From contig JACCLO010000011.1 of NCBI GenBank assembly GCA_029448655.1, positions 1,550,001 to 1,614,000 on the forward strand: 64,000 nucleotides of DNA. Reading direction: 5' to 3'. Every line of letters begins with the position of its first letter. Within the stretch, counting starts at the first letter, position 1. The stretch comes from Wolfiporia cocos. Taxonomy: Eukaryota > Basidiomycota > Agaricomycetes > Polyporales > Phaeolaceae. Of the stretch, positions 44,441 to 54,988 are shown piece after piece. Both the position numbers and the translations under genes were made by a program. The notes under the pieces were generated by a model that saw only the letters and a program-made list of their open reading frames with translations, ran no database searches and was not told where the DNA came from.

Positions 44441-46496
44441 TCAGACACCGGAAGATGACTTCGGCTCGCGCGTTTTAGCAGGATCATAATGAATGAATGG
44501 TCGTCCTGTGCCTGTCTTTGGGACACCCACCGCATGGTCACTGGTGGTAGACGGCCGCGCATCTGAAGGCGGCCTGCGGGTCGGGAGAGAACCAGATGTG
44601 GCTGCTCCAGCTGTGGTGGATGCCCTGGCCCGCACGAGTTTCGACGCAGAGGCTATCTTCTTTCCGCCCTTCGCCTCCGAGCTCTGTGGCACGTTTTGCA
44701 AAGCTGCTGCCGCGGTCTTGAGCTCATCGTTAAGCTTCGCGTTGAACTCGACACATTTTAGCATATAGCACGGGATGAGCAGCTCTCCAGAATCATAGAG
44801 CCGTCTAATCTCTGAGTCATCTTTCCCAAGGTCATTGTCACGCAAGGCAGTAACTTTGCAGAAGTCTCTTTTGAACTAAGTCGTTCTCGTATCAGACTGC
44901 ACAGCTGCATCTACGGAGCTGATGGGATTCAAGCTCACCTTCTCAGAAAGCATCTCCCATTCCATCCGAGATACAGGCATATCCTCAACCATGACGTAAT
45001 TGCCACCATAGCAGTAGCATCCTTCCCTCCCAACAAAAGTCGGGAATGTCTGGTTCGTGCTCAGATTTCCTAGTTTGTACCAGCCTGGTCCCGCAAACAA
45101 ATATCCATGTTCACCCGGCTTCGTTGGCGCCCAGGGATGATGGTCCCATCGAGGGCAGAGGTATTGTTGAATGCCCCATTTAGCTGACAGGGCTCGGTCG
45201 AACCCAACTATCCTGTTACGCAAACGAAAGCAGGAACTCAAGTCAGACAGATACCTAATCTGGATATCGTATACAAACATACCAAACGATCAGGCCGACT
45301 TTCGGACTACCGCCTAGTATTTGCGTCAAAAGTGAGCGCGTAAACAACAGTTTTGGTGGCTCTTGTGTCGCACTGACGCTTGGGTGATGGGACAAAGCGG
45401 CTTTGCGATCTGTGGGGAGTGCCAGTCTGCTGCAGGCGTTGTTTGCTTCTGCCAGTGCATTCGAGCCCGCGTCACTGCCGCCACCGAAAACCCCGTCAGT
45501 ACAGCACATACAACACTATGATTGTTTTTGCTCACGCCTCGGCGGCACGCTCAGGAATACCATGTAACAAACTCGCTAGTGTTTCTCTGAATTTGCGGAT
45601 CTTAGATAGTGTGAGGTGCGATGCCACTATCTACAATGACATGATCAATAGCTTACTTGCGCATCACGCTCATCGATTTGTTCGCGAAGATCTTGACTTG
45701 TAGTGTCGGTGGTGACCAACTTTCAACACGTCAGATATGACATCCGTTGAGCTGACAGTCCACAGTCACGAATACCTGAAGTCTCGCATCCTCAAGATCA
45801 CACCTGAGCAGATCCAACTACACATGCACTAGATGAGCAAGCGTTAGAGCGGTGTCGACACACCTTGTAACATACCTGGGATTTGGCTTGAGAAAGCTGA
45901 GACGCGAGATCGCTTTTCTGGTCCGCTAATATTAGACATCCCTGCCTCAAATTGAACCACAAACTTACCTCTTGCGTCAGGAGTGCTTTTTCCGCATTTG
46001 ATCTGGCGTTGGTGCGTCCAATCTCTCCGACAAGGCGATCTGATTCCGTTCGGAGGCTCTCCAGCTCCCCAAGTAGGCGATCTCGCTCTGCGCTGACCTT
46101 GATGAACTATTACCACTTCAGATCAATATGATATATGCAAACAATCAAACTTGACGATGTGTCATCTTACCTTGATCTTATACTCATCAAGTTCTAATCT
46201 CAGGAAATCGGTGCGAGCTTTGCTATGCTCAAGCTCCTTTGCATGAGCAACCTTAGTTGCTTCATGAGCAAGCTTAGATTCCTGATTAGCTTTTCGCATC
46301 TCCGTCAGATCTCGAAGGCACGTCTCAAGGCGCGCCTGGATGTCTGCAGTCTAGATGCATCAAGAGCTTCAATCAGAACATGAAGGATGCTACTGAGCGA
46401 CCCCAACGGAAATACCTGCTGCTGCTGCCTCAAAGCATCTTCAGAAAGATACAGGTTCGCATGTTGTATGGCAATGACAGGACACGATCCTTCCAT
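44441..46496 (-). CDS. Coiled-coil protein with DUF6697-like C-terminal domain (paralogue A)
   Basis: Function unknown. Starts MEGSCPVIAIQHANLYLS at ATG 46496. The N-terminal half is heptad-rich coiled coil (TCLRDLTEMRKANQES, DRLLGELESLRTESDRLV). The C-terminal half contains, in order, LLTQILGGSPK, a HHPWAPTKPGEHGYLF block, GNYVMVEDMPVSRMEWEMLSEK and CVEFNAKLNDELK. A basic Ser/Pro tail ends SSSGV with stop at 44441. The same blocks occur in the same order in the two genes upstream on this strand, so this is a tandem family. The block order fits the basidiomycete domain I know as DUF6697, an assignment from memory. About 500 aa, ten or so small exons, joins partly uncertain. Confidence 0.65.
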
Positions 46497-47090
46497 TTTG
46501 TGTACGGTCAGGAGCGGAGTGGGAGGAGGTGAAGGGTTCGCCAGTCAACGTTTCAACGTTCAAGGTTAAATACTCAACAATTGAAATATAGCTTTTCGGT
46601 CTAGATTCGATATTACATCACAGATCAACAAACTTGTACGCGACAACTTCGATGTCAAGAGTCTTTCTGTATGAACACGCAACATAATCATAATTCGAAG
46701 CGCGCACGATCATATAGAAAATCAGATACTCGGCGTACCAGTGCCAGTCCCTCGACATTTGATCTAGAGCGTCGCAGTGAGCGAGGCCCTACTCTGTTGG
46801 AAACAAGTATGCGCGGCTGGCATTCACTATCAGCTGGAGTTCACGAAAATTGGACTCGCCGCGTATCGCGAATTCGAACTCGCACGACCAGACCCTTCTC
46901 ACATAATCGCGTGTATTTCGAAGCTCTGGCGCTTCCAGCTATGTAAGTGCCCGACCCGAATCAGACACGTTTGAAAAGGGCGGCATAGAAGTCCATGAGA
47001 AGCCTTGACTAATCGCAACTGCGCCGCTTTATGACATCCTGCATGTCTATAGAGCTCCTTCCTACTTGTTGCTAAATGACTCTAAGCTTA
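46497..47090. other. Intergenic region with a possible coding fragment
   Basis: At about 46777-46950 on the plus strand a frame reads QLEFTKIGLAAYREFELARP and then SKLWRFQL before a GTAAGT donor, which looks more protein-like than its surroundings. The upstream part lies in another frame and no continuation was found, so this may be a relic of an unrelated gene. Confidence 0.3.
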
Positions 47091-47474
47091 CCATATGTCA
47101 AATTTGGCTGTAGAATGTGGGGTACTCTGTTGAAATACGAGCGCTGACGCGCGCCGATCGATAGCCTCGTGCTCCGGCGCATCCTTCTTTGTATTTGATG
47201 TGATTGTGACTCTGATAACACAAAATCTAACTGAGGCCATAATTATACTTGAATTGCTCAAGCTTCCTTTGTCTGGATCTGCAGGCTGAGACATAGAACA
47301 CAGAAGACAGTCCTTTTTCGTACTGACCTCAAGTTGCGTGGCTTCATTCTCAGTTCCCGCAGATAATCTTGCTACAACGAATGCGGCAGTGAGCTTCATT
47401 GTTGACAGGCTTCCGTTGAAAGTCTGATGGACTTTGCGATTTAGCTTATGAGATGTATAGCGTGCGTAGAACAC
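47091..47474 (-). pseudogene. Relic of a fourth coiled-coil/DUF6697-like gene
   Basis: Around 47280-47400 the DNA matches the N-terminal exon and following intron of paralogue C (54390-54500), including the exon start CAAG-x-TATCTGCGGGAAC and the intron beginning GTCAGTAC. Two extra bases break the frame after CTGCGGGAAC, and no C-terminal domain follows. It lies between paralogues A and B, so it is best read as a decayed or partial tandem copy. Confidence 0.55.
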
Positions 47475-47620
47475 CGCAGACAGTGGGTCCTGGCTTGCTT
47501 GTCACAGTACGTAAATGTCAAAGTGTGAGCATATTTATATCGCTACTATAGTACAAAGCGATTCTTGCAGCACTCTAACAGCATAGCGTGGTGACATCAC
47601 TTCTAGTCCACAACCGAAGC

Positions 47621-50600
47621 CTATAGCCTTTCTCCCTTTATTTCAGCCATATTTCTGGGTTTCTTCTTAGGATCTCCGCCAGATAGATACCACGCTGATG
47701 GCTTTCTCTTCCTCTTGGATGACATACCCCATAGCTCGTACTGCGGGACTATCTCCTTCACAGCTACGACAAGCTCGGCATGAAACTCTTCGTTAAAGTT
47801 AACACACCTCAGCTGAGCACATGGCACGTGCTGAGTTCCAGCCTCGTGTGCGCGTCGGATTTCCGATTGAGAGCAGCCTGGATTTCTCCTCGTTACCGTC
47901 TGCAATTTCAGATAATGATTCTTGAACTATGGATAAATTGGTTGGCTGTATATCAGCATCATCGATGAATAACATAGGTGACTGACCTTTGAGGATAGCA
48001 TACACCACTCCATAGCAGATACAGGCTCAGCTTCAGAAAGCTCATATACTCCTATGTAGCGCATGTGTCCCTCCATTCCGCCAAATACGTGAATGCAGGG
48101 ATATGCGCCTAGCTTTTCCGTCTGCCCAGGGCTAAGGAACGTGAACCCATGCTCTCCAGGCTCTGTCGGCATCCATGGATGGTGATCCGTTTGCAAACAA
48201 AGGTATGCATGCACCGACCACATAGTGGCTAACGGTGTGCCATCGTCAGTAATTCTGCGAGCATAGAACCAGAGCAATAAGCTCGGTGAATGTGTGTCGT
48301 ATCAGAAACTGAAAATGCTGACTCACGTGAACGCAGGGCCATCTCTGCAACCACCTAGGATCTCCAGGAGCACTTGTCTGTTGAAGCCGAACTTGTCAGA
48401 CGTCCGAGAGATGGAACTGCTGATTTTGGGTAGGTTGTCGAACACTTCTTGGCGGCGCCGGTGGACATCATCTGATGCAATATCGTATAGGGCTGGGATG
48501 CTGTTTCCACTCGATATCATGGCATCAACACCGTCCGACTCTGCGCTGATTACATTCCTTTGCATTGGATCTCATTAGTTCTTGTCAAGAACCCATAGGC
48601 TGATTAACTCACGAGGATAGAGCAATATTACCGAAATGTGGGGACTGAGTACTGAGTCGCTGACGCACTGGTCTCCCTCCTGATAGCAGTTGTTTCCAAG
48701 TTGCTGCCGACCCTAACGAATGATTGGCGGTCCCAGTACTTATCGATCTCTTCAATTCGTCTAATCCCGCTTTTCACACCTGTAACAGCTTCACGAAATT
48801 CATGAGTCTAGTAGATAGGTGTATTGGAGGTGAGTGTGTTAGCTTCAGATTCTCCTGCAATTCCGGGAAACTGACCCAGGCGTTTTGTTGGCTTAACTGA
48901 CTGCGTACCATCTCTTTTTCGCTCTCGACATTTGAGAGCTGCTCAGAAATAGTTCGGGCTCAAAATCAGTTCGTGTGCTTGTGGTTAATCACAGCTAACC
49001 TGAGACCGCAGCTCTTCGACCTCCCGTGTAGAGGACAAAAGCTGAAGCCGACAAGCAGTTAGTATTGGTATGATATGATTGTATATTGCCAAGAATTCAT
49101 ACCAGTGCTTCATACTCTTCTGCACGAATATGTTGTGATGCTATGTCTTGCAACATCTTGGCGATTTTGTCATCTTTGATTCTCAACAGGTCATCTTGAT
49201 CCACAACAGCTCTCCGGGCCCGTTCGAACTGCAGTCGAATATCTAACATACTAAATGATACGTCATCCACAGATTCCTACCTGTTCTCGAAGAGATTCAA
49301 TCTTCCGTACACTCTCCAATTTGGCAGCTTCAAATCCCGTTTCGATGCGAGTATGTCTCGCAAATAATTCCCGTTTCCCCGTATCCCTTGCCTCAAGCTA
49401 AATTTTTCTGCGTCTCGCTTCACTGGTATATATCACTAGGTTGCAGAACGTTACCTCAGTTGTCAAATTAGTAATTATATTCGTGAGCGATACTGCCCGT
49501 TCCCGTTCTCGTGCTAGTTCAGCTTGTGCACTTTTGGCAAGTGCTTCCGCAGTGTTGTGGGGCTCTCTCGATGCCAACTGCTGTAATTTGGCATTCTTCC
49601 TCCGCAACGATTCAACCTTGTCTTGCAGATTGGCAGTCTAATAGAGTTGAGTCAACACAGTGAGCGCTGGTGCTCATGTACCATCCGGGATAGTGTTGCC
49701 GAAGTTCGGTTCAGTTCAGTTTCAGGGGGGTCTGGGGATGAACCTAGAACTGAACCGACTGCAGGGAGCCTGAACCTGAACCTGAACCTGGACTGAACCT
49801 GCTGAACTGGTTCAGCAGGTTTGGTTCACGGTTCGAACTAGGTTCGAACCACTAAATGACTTGCTTTTCTAGAATGTAAAAATAATATTGAGTCCACTGG
49901 AGTAACCAATGTGCTGCAAAATAAATGTGCCATAGACATTAGAACCATGTGAGAACACAGAGACGTGACCAAACACGCATCAAAATGACGCAGAATGCAC
50001 CACGGAAAGCCAGCTGGTAGGCAGAATGCCCATCCGAGGTGGTTTAGCCACAGCTCGACCGATCGTGATCGACCTCGATCGTGCTCGCACAGTGAACGTT
50101 GAACCTTCGCTGGTTTGCGCACAATCTGAAATGTCGCAAAAGCCCTGCGGACACTCTCTGGCTGCTCATCTAGTCAAAGACAGGTACTATCCGACATTTC
50201 TCTAGGCTCTCTAGCATAGACAGGTCTGTCCCAACCTCGACTGCTTTCCTATAGCTTTTTCCATGTCTTGCCTCTCTAACCTCTGCGCACCACCTTAGAT
50301 CTACGGTCTATCGGTCTCGTAAAATAATTTTCTAGTATTCCAGGACAATCCTCACTGTTTCAGGGTTCGTCCCCGACTTGTCTAGCTTGTAGGGTGCATA
50401 CTCAAATTTTAGGGCACTCAAAATGTTGTAGAAAACCTTATAGCTCTCTATGTATTTAGGCGATGTGCAGATACGAGAAAATATATTGATTACTGCCAAG
50501 ACGAAGTTAGACGAAGAGCTGTACTCGAGGCGTTCGCTCAGGACTTAGGGAATCAGTTACCAATGTTTTGATTTGATTTCTATTTTTCCTGATCCATTCA

Positions 50601-51613
50601 ACGTGCCGCCGCCGTTTGGATCGCTACAAGCTGCGTGTCTCCTGGGTACATTGCTCGCCATCGACCCATTAAACACCTCACCTATCATGGCACATCCTGA
50701 CCTGCCCGGGAAACCTGAGGGAAATATTTTTCTGACAACACCAAACTTCAAGTTCTGCAGTGCTTCTATTTGGTGTCTATTGGGCTGCTACATTCCAAAT
50801 TGGCTCTTAGTCTTCTTTACAGTGGTAAAACATAATTTTTGATGCACAATAGTCACTCAAGGCCGCAAATTTGAGCAGTTCAGTAATCAGAATCCATGAG
50901 CAGAATGAGTGTGAATTAGCCTGAGACAGTATATAACCTAGGTGCATGGATATGAAGTGAAACATTGTGAACTACATTTTTTACTTCATCTGACAGCAGT
51001 GAATGTAGCCCAGTGCCAAAGAAAGCACAGTACTTCCAACATGGGGCTGAGCTCTCACCATATTCCGGGGAGACTGGAGTATATCAGTGCTGATGCTTGC
51101 CATTGTGAAGCCAGTTATCCATAGCTTACTGCAACAATACTATAGCAAAGATGGCAAGAATATGATTGTAATTTATGCTTATCCACCAGCAGTTGCCAAG
51201 AATATGTTAATGCTAAGTGGTTCAAGGTTCAGTCCGGTTCGAACCTGGTTCAAGGGTACCCATGGCCCCCCTGAACCAAAAACCGAACCTTGACATCCTA
51301 CCCTGAACCGGACCTGGACTGAACCTGAACCTAGGTTCGGTTCCGGCGGTTCAGGGTCCGAACCTTGGTTCTGAACTGAACTTCGGCAACACTAATCCGG
51401 GACCTGAAACGGCCAGCGCATGATGTCTGCCCTCACCTGCTGCCGGGCATTCTGAAGGTCCCTCAGTAACTGAACATTTTCTTGAGTCAAATCAAAGCAC
51501 AACTGTGCTTGTTGTCTCCGAACATCAATTGTGGTCCTCAAGTCTTCCATTGGTAGACTTTTACTGCACTCGCCAGAGTCAGCTGCGCCCGGAATAGCTG
51601 AAGATTGTAGCAA
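47621..51613 (-). CDS. Coiled-coil protein with DUF6697-like domain (paralogue B), intron invaded by hAT element
   Basis: N-terminus from ATG 51613 (or 51550): MEDLRTTIDVRRQQAQLCF, TQENVQLLRDLQNARQQ. After an intron of about 1.8 kb that contains the 49691-51394 element, the coiled coil resumes: DLQDKVESLRRKNAKLQQ, ELARERERAVSLTNIITNL, and more heptads. The C-terminal domain shows RQVLLEILGG, HHPWMPTEPGEHGFTF, MRYIGVYELSEAEPVSAMEW and CVNFNEEFHAELVVAVKE, then a Lys-rich tail ending AEIKGERL at 47621. The donor ...CAGCAG|GTGAGG and the acceptor near 49640 bracket the insertion, so splicing may still work, but this needs transcript evidence. Some middle exon joins are uncertain. Confidence 0.6.
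49691..51394. mobile_element. Non-autonomous hAT-type DNA transposon (1.7 kb)
   Basis: Terminal inverted repeats: TAGTGTTGCCGAAGTTC at the left end, GAACTTCGGCAACACTA at the right. They are flanked by a perfect 8-bp duplication, ATCCGGGA at 49683-49690 and 51395-51402. An 8-bp duplication with TAGTGTTG ends is the hAT signature. The subterminal regions (about 180 bp each) are packed with GGTTCAG/CTGAACC and GGTTCGAACC motifs, as expected for hAT transposase binding. No transposase frame was recognised, so it is non-autonomous. It sits inside an intron of paralogue B. Confidence 0.88.
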
Positions 51614-51993
51614 GTTGTTTACTGTAGCTGTCGTATTGTGTGCACTGTCGTAGTACTAATCCTAGCAATTGCCGAGCTGTTGCCCTTCTGCAGAACTATT
51701 ATATAGCTCATTTCAAGCACTCAGCAGCCGTTGATAGAATGATATCGAACTATCGATTGTGCCTTCCGCACAAATCTGGTCTCTTGCTCCGTTATCTGCA
51801 CTAGCCTCAGTCCGAAGAACAGCTACTATAATCTTCCAGATCGTCGTCCTCTTGCTCCATTTGATTGTCCTATATAGACTATCCTTCCCGCTCCAACGTT
51901 CTATTGCCAGCCAAATGTACTCACTCGGTCCCACTGATTGTGTATACTTCTATTTCCTTACTGCTTCCTCAGCAATTTTGCGGAAAACTCGAA
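51614..51993. other. Intergenic region between paralogues B and C
   Basis: About 380 bp with a minus-strand ORF of 73 codons (51713-51934) that resembles nothing. Likely promoter of B and 3' UTR of C. TATATAG tracts are present at 51699-51705 and 51870-51876. Confidence 0.45.
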
Positions 51994-54640
51994 CTACTGG
52001 TCCCCCGACTCCGCCTGTTGCTTTCCATTCGACTCCGCCTGCTGCTGTCCACTCAACTCCACGTGTTGCCGCTCCTCCGACTTTACCGGCTGCTTTCTAC
52101 CCGACTGCGCTGGCTGAACGCCATCTGAATGTGCTGGATGCTTCCCATCCGACTCAGCCGGTTGTTCATTGCCTGAATCTACCGACTCATCTTCCGACTT
52201 CTTGTCCGACGAATTGTCATCATTGCTATCATCACCACTTGCTGCCTTCTCTTCAATGAGCTCAAATCATGCTTGACGGATGCGGCACGCACCCGTCCTG
52301 TCATACGATCGTACAAGACCTCGTCGAACTCAATGCAGCGAAGCCGCAGGCAGATAATTTCTCGTTCTCCCTTTCGAACTTTCCAGGAAATGTCATCTTC
52401 TGTCTCCTCGTCAGGCATCTTTGTGGCTTTGAAATACTGTTGTTTCACCTGCTCGACTCGGTCAAACCTGCTTGTCACGAAACCGTGCATAATATTGTCT
52501 TACCCAATCTGAAAGCCTATTCCATTCGTCGAGAGACAAAGGTTTGCACCGTGACACCTGGTACAGTCCACAGTAGGCGAATTGTCCACCAACACCGATG
52601 AACAAATGAACTTCGCCTTTGATGAGGTGAAGTACATCCTCGGGGGGGAAGATATACCCATGCTGTCCGCATTTCGTGGGAGCCCATGGATTCGCTTCAG
52701 AATTTGCACATAGATATTGACTTATGTTCCAACCCATGGCAAGTTGTGATGGATTGCGGTTGCTAGAACAGACAACATATTAGCATAGCTCGAAATGCTA
52801 GAATCCAAGGTTGTGACATATACACAACGACCAGCTTATTCTCCTTTGGCTTGCCACCCAATATCCTACTGAGATCTTTCTTGATGAAGTAAACCGTCCC
52901 ATTGTCATTGGCAGAGATGTCATGCAATTCACTAAGCTCCTTATAGCGCTCATCAGGGAGAAATGATGAATACAACTTCCTCGGGATGTCTTTTTTTGCA
53001 ATCGAGACATTGTGAATGTCATCGATGATCGAGCGATAAAACAACACCTATGTCACATTCATCTGCCATTAAGTCACCACATAAGATCAAAGTAACAAGC
53101 ATCCCGCACCTCTGCTTTTGTGCGTCGCACTTTGGACTCTGCATCATTGAGCTAGGTAACTCGTCTATTAATACAAACCTTGGATCAGGCGCTATTGACC
53201 TACCTGTGTTGTGAGCTTGGCGCTTCTACTCTTCTCAGTAGCCAATTCACGCTCAACATCTTTTACCTAAATTTATAGACGCATGATTCCGGAGAACTGA
53301 TCAGACACTTGTTCAACATACCTTCGTGCTAGTTTTCTGCAGCTCATGCGCTAAGGTTACTTGCGCATCATTGATCTGTTCATTACCATGTCCGTGATTA
53401 CTTTTACTTTTGGAAAATCTCGTTAAATAACGCACCTGCTGATTATCTTCTTGCAACTCGTCGATCTTCTTTTGGGCTCCCTGAATTTCTGATCTTGCAT
53501 TCTCCTGAATGGTCTCTGGTCTCTCCTTCTCAAGTATCGCCTGGAGTACGGTGTTGTCAATAATGATGATGGGTGAGAGTCCCGAAAGTGGAATACCGCG
53601 GATTTAATGCCCTCAATTTCGTGTCTGGTCGCTTCTAGAGCTGCACTGTACTCTTCCTTATCATGATCTGCCTCCGTGAGCTACATCAGGATTGACAGCT
53701 CATGAGTGTACTGAGTACGAAATCATAATAAGGGCATCACCTGATGTTTAGTCTTCTCGAGTTCACGAGACACGACTGTGTGTCTCGCTTCGAGAGACTC
53801 AAACTCCTTCTTGGATATAGCATACTTTTGCAGACGTATCCTTGAGAAAAGGTGTGCGAGATTACTGTTCATATATACCTCTTCGGTGATTGTCTTTAGC
53901 TTGCGGGTCAGAGCCTCTTGTGCAGCTTTGTGATTAGTAGACTTTGAAGACAGCGTCTGCTGCAGTTCAGTTGTTATCCGTTGATGATCTTCTGCTTTTT
54001 TCATGTCTGTTCTCAGCTGGGTGCAAGATAAGTATCATCAGATCAGATCTAGTACACGTATGTCTGGAAACAAAATCACCTCTTGAATCATGGTCTGCTT
54101 CTCCGCAGAATCCAAGCGGGATGCCTGATTCTCAGATGAAAGACGGGAACATTCGCCCTTCAAGGAGCTGCATTCTTCAGCCAAGGCATCCTTCTCTGAT
54201 ATCGTCTTATTCATCTGCCAGTGATCAGCCCATCAATTCTAGCCACAGTCGCGCATCACAAAATGTTCACTTGTCGGTTTAGATTATCAATTTCCAGCTG
54301 AAGCTCTTTGATCTTTGCCTGTGCTATGTGCAACTCTTTATCATGGAGAGCCGAAGGGCGACGGATTACAAGTTCCCTTTGAGAAAATTTCCTGAGACAC
54401 AGAAGACGATCCTTTGTTTGGTACTGACCTTTGCATGGCTTCATTCTGTTCCCGCAGATACCCTTGCTAGAACGAAGGCGGTAGTGATGATTCAAAATCA
54501 ATGAATGCTGCAGCGCTGCTTATTCCTACCTGCAAATCCGCCTGCTCCAGCTTCCGTATCAATGCTACATTCTCCTCCGATAGCTTCAAATACAGCTGTG
54601 CAGTTTGTAGCCTGGTCTCTGCGTCCGATAACGTGCTCAT
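51994..54640 (-). CDS. Coiled-coil protein with DUF6697-like domain and octapeptide-repeat tail (paralogue C)
   Basis: Starts MSTLSDAETRLQTAQLYLKL at ATG 54640. A long coiled coil over many small exons follows (EENVALIRKLEQADLQ, AKIKELQLEIDNLNRQ, ELQQTLSSKSTNHKAAQEAL). The C-terminal domain shows DLSRILGGKPKEN, ANPWAPTKCGQHGYIF, FAYCGLYQVSRCKPLSLDEW and LRLRCIEFDEVLYD. Then the frame must change near 52265-52290, by a short intron or a slip. In the new frame comes an acidic Ser/Asp stretch and seven 8-residue repeats of the type QPAxSxGx, ending at TAG 51994-51996. The periodic, in-phase repeats argue that this tail is translated. About 700 aa. It diverges from the L1-domain gene. Confidence 0.6.
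51997..52164 (-). repeat. Seven octapeptide repeats in the tail of paralogue C
   Basis: Seven consecutive 24-nt units encode variants of [QH]-[PHQ]-[AV]-x-S-x-x-x (for example QPAESDGK and QQAESNGK). Unit boundaries stay in phase to the stop codon. Confidence 0.75.
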
Positions 54641-54988
54641 ATCGTGCTACTGATTCCGCTAAAGCTAGAAGATGCACCGAGCGTTGTTACTGTCAAAGTT
54701 GATGATGCAGTAATTAACTTATGACGACTCATACTGCTGGCCATTATCACCATCGGGAGGCCTAGGGTCGGCTGGGCGTAGAAGCACTACGCTTGCCTAA
54801 TTAAGGATGCAGGAGCCACCAGATAACCACGTGCGGAATTGATGGCCGATCAGAATTTTGCACAACATATTCCGTTCGGCTTTGATCGCGGCATCATAGC
54901 TCCCTGCTTGTTTTTGTTGAGGATCCTTGCGCTTATTGCTCTGAAGTACTACTTCTAAGTTGCCATACCTGCCGCAAGTTAACCAGCT
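54641..54988. other. Divergent promoter region
   Basis: 348 bp between the starts of paralogue C and the L1-domain gene. Plus/minus ORFs here are shadows; no TATA box is evident. Confidence 0.45.

Noticed and set aside
49441..49641. Plus-strand ORF over paralogue B
   Set aside because: It is the antisense shadow of the coiled-coil exons on the minus strand.
50557..50842. ORFs inside the hAT element as transposase
   Set aside because: Short, on opposite strands, without the hAT dimerisation or BED motifs.
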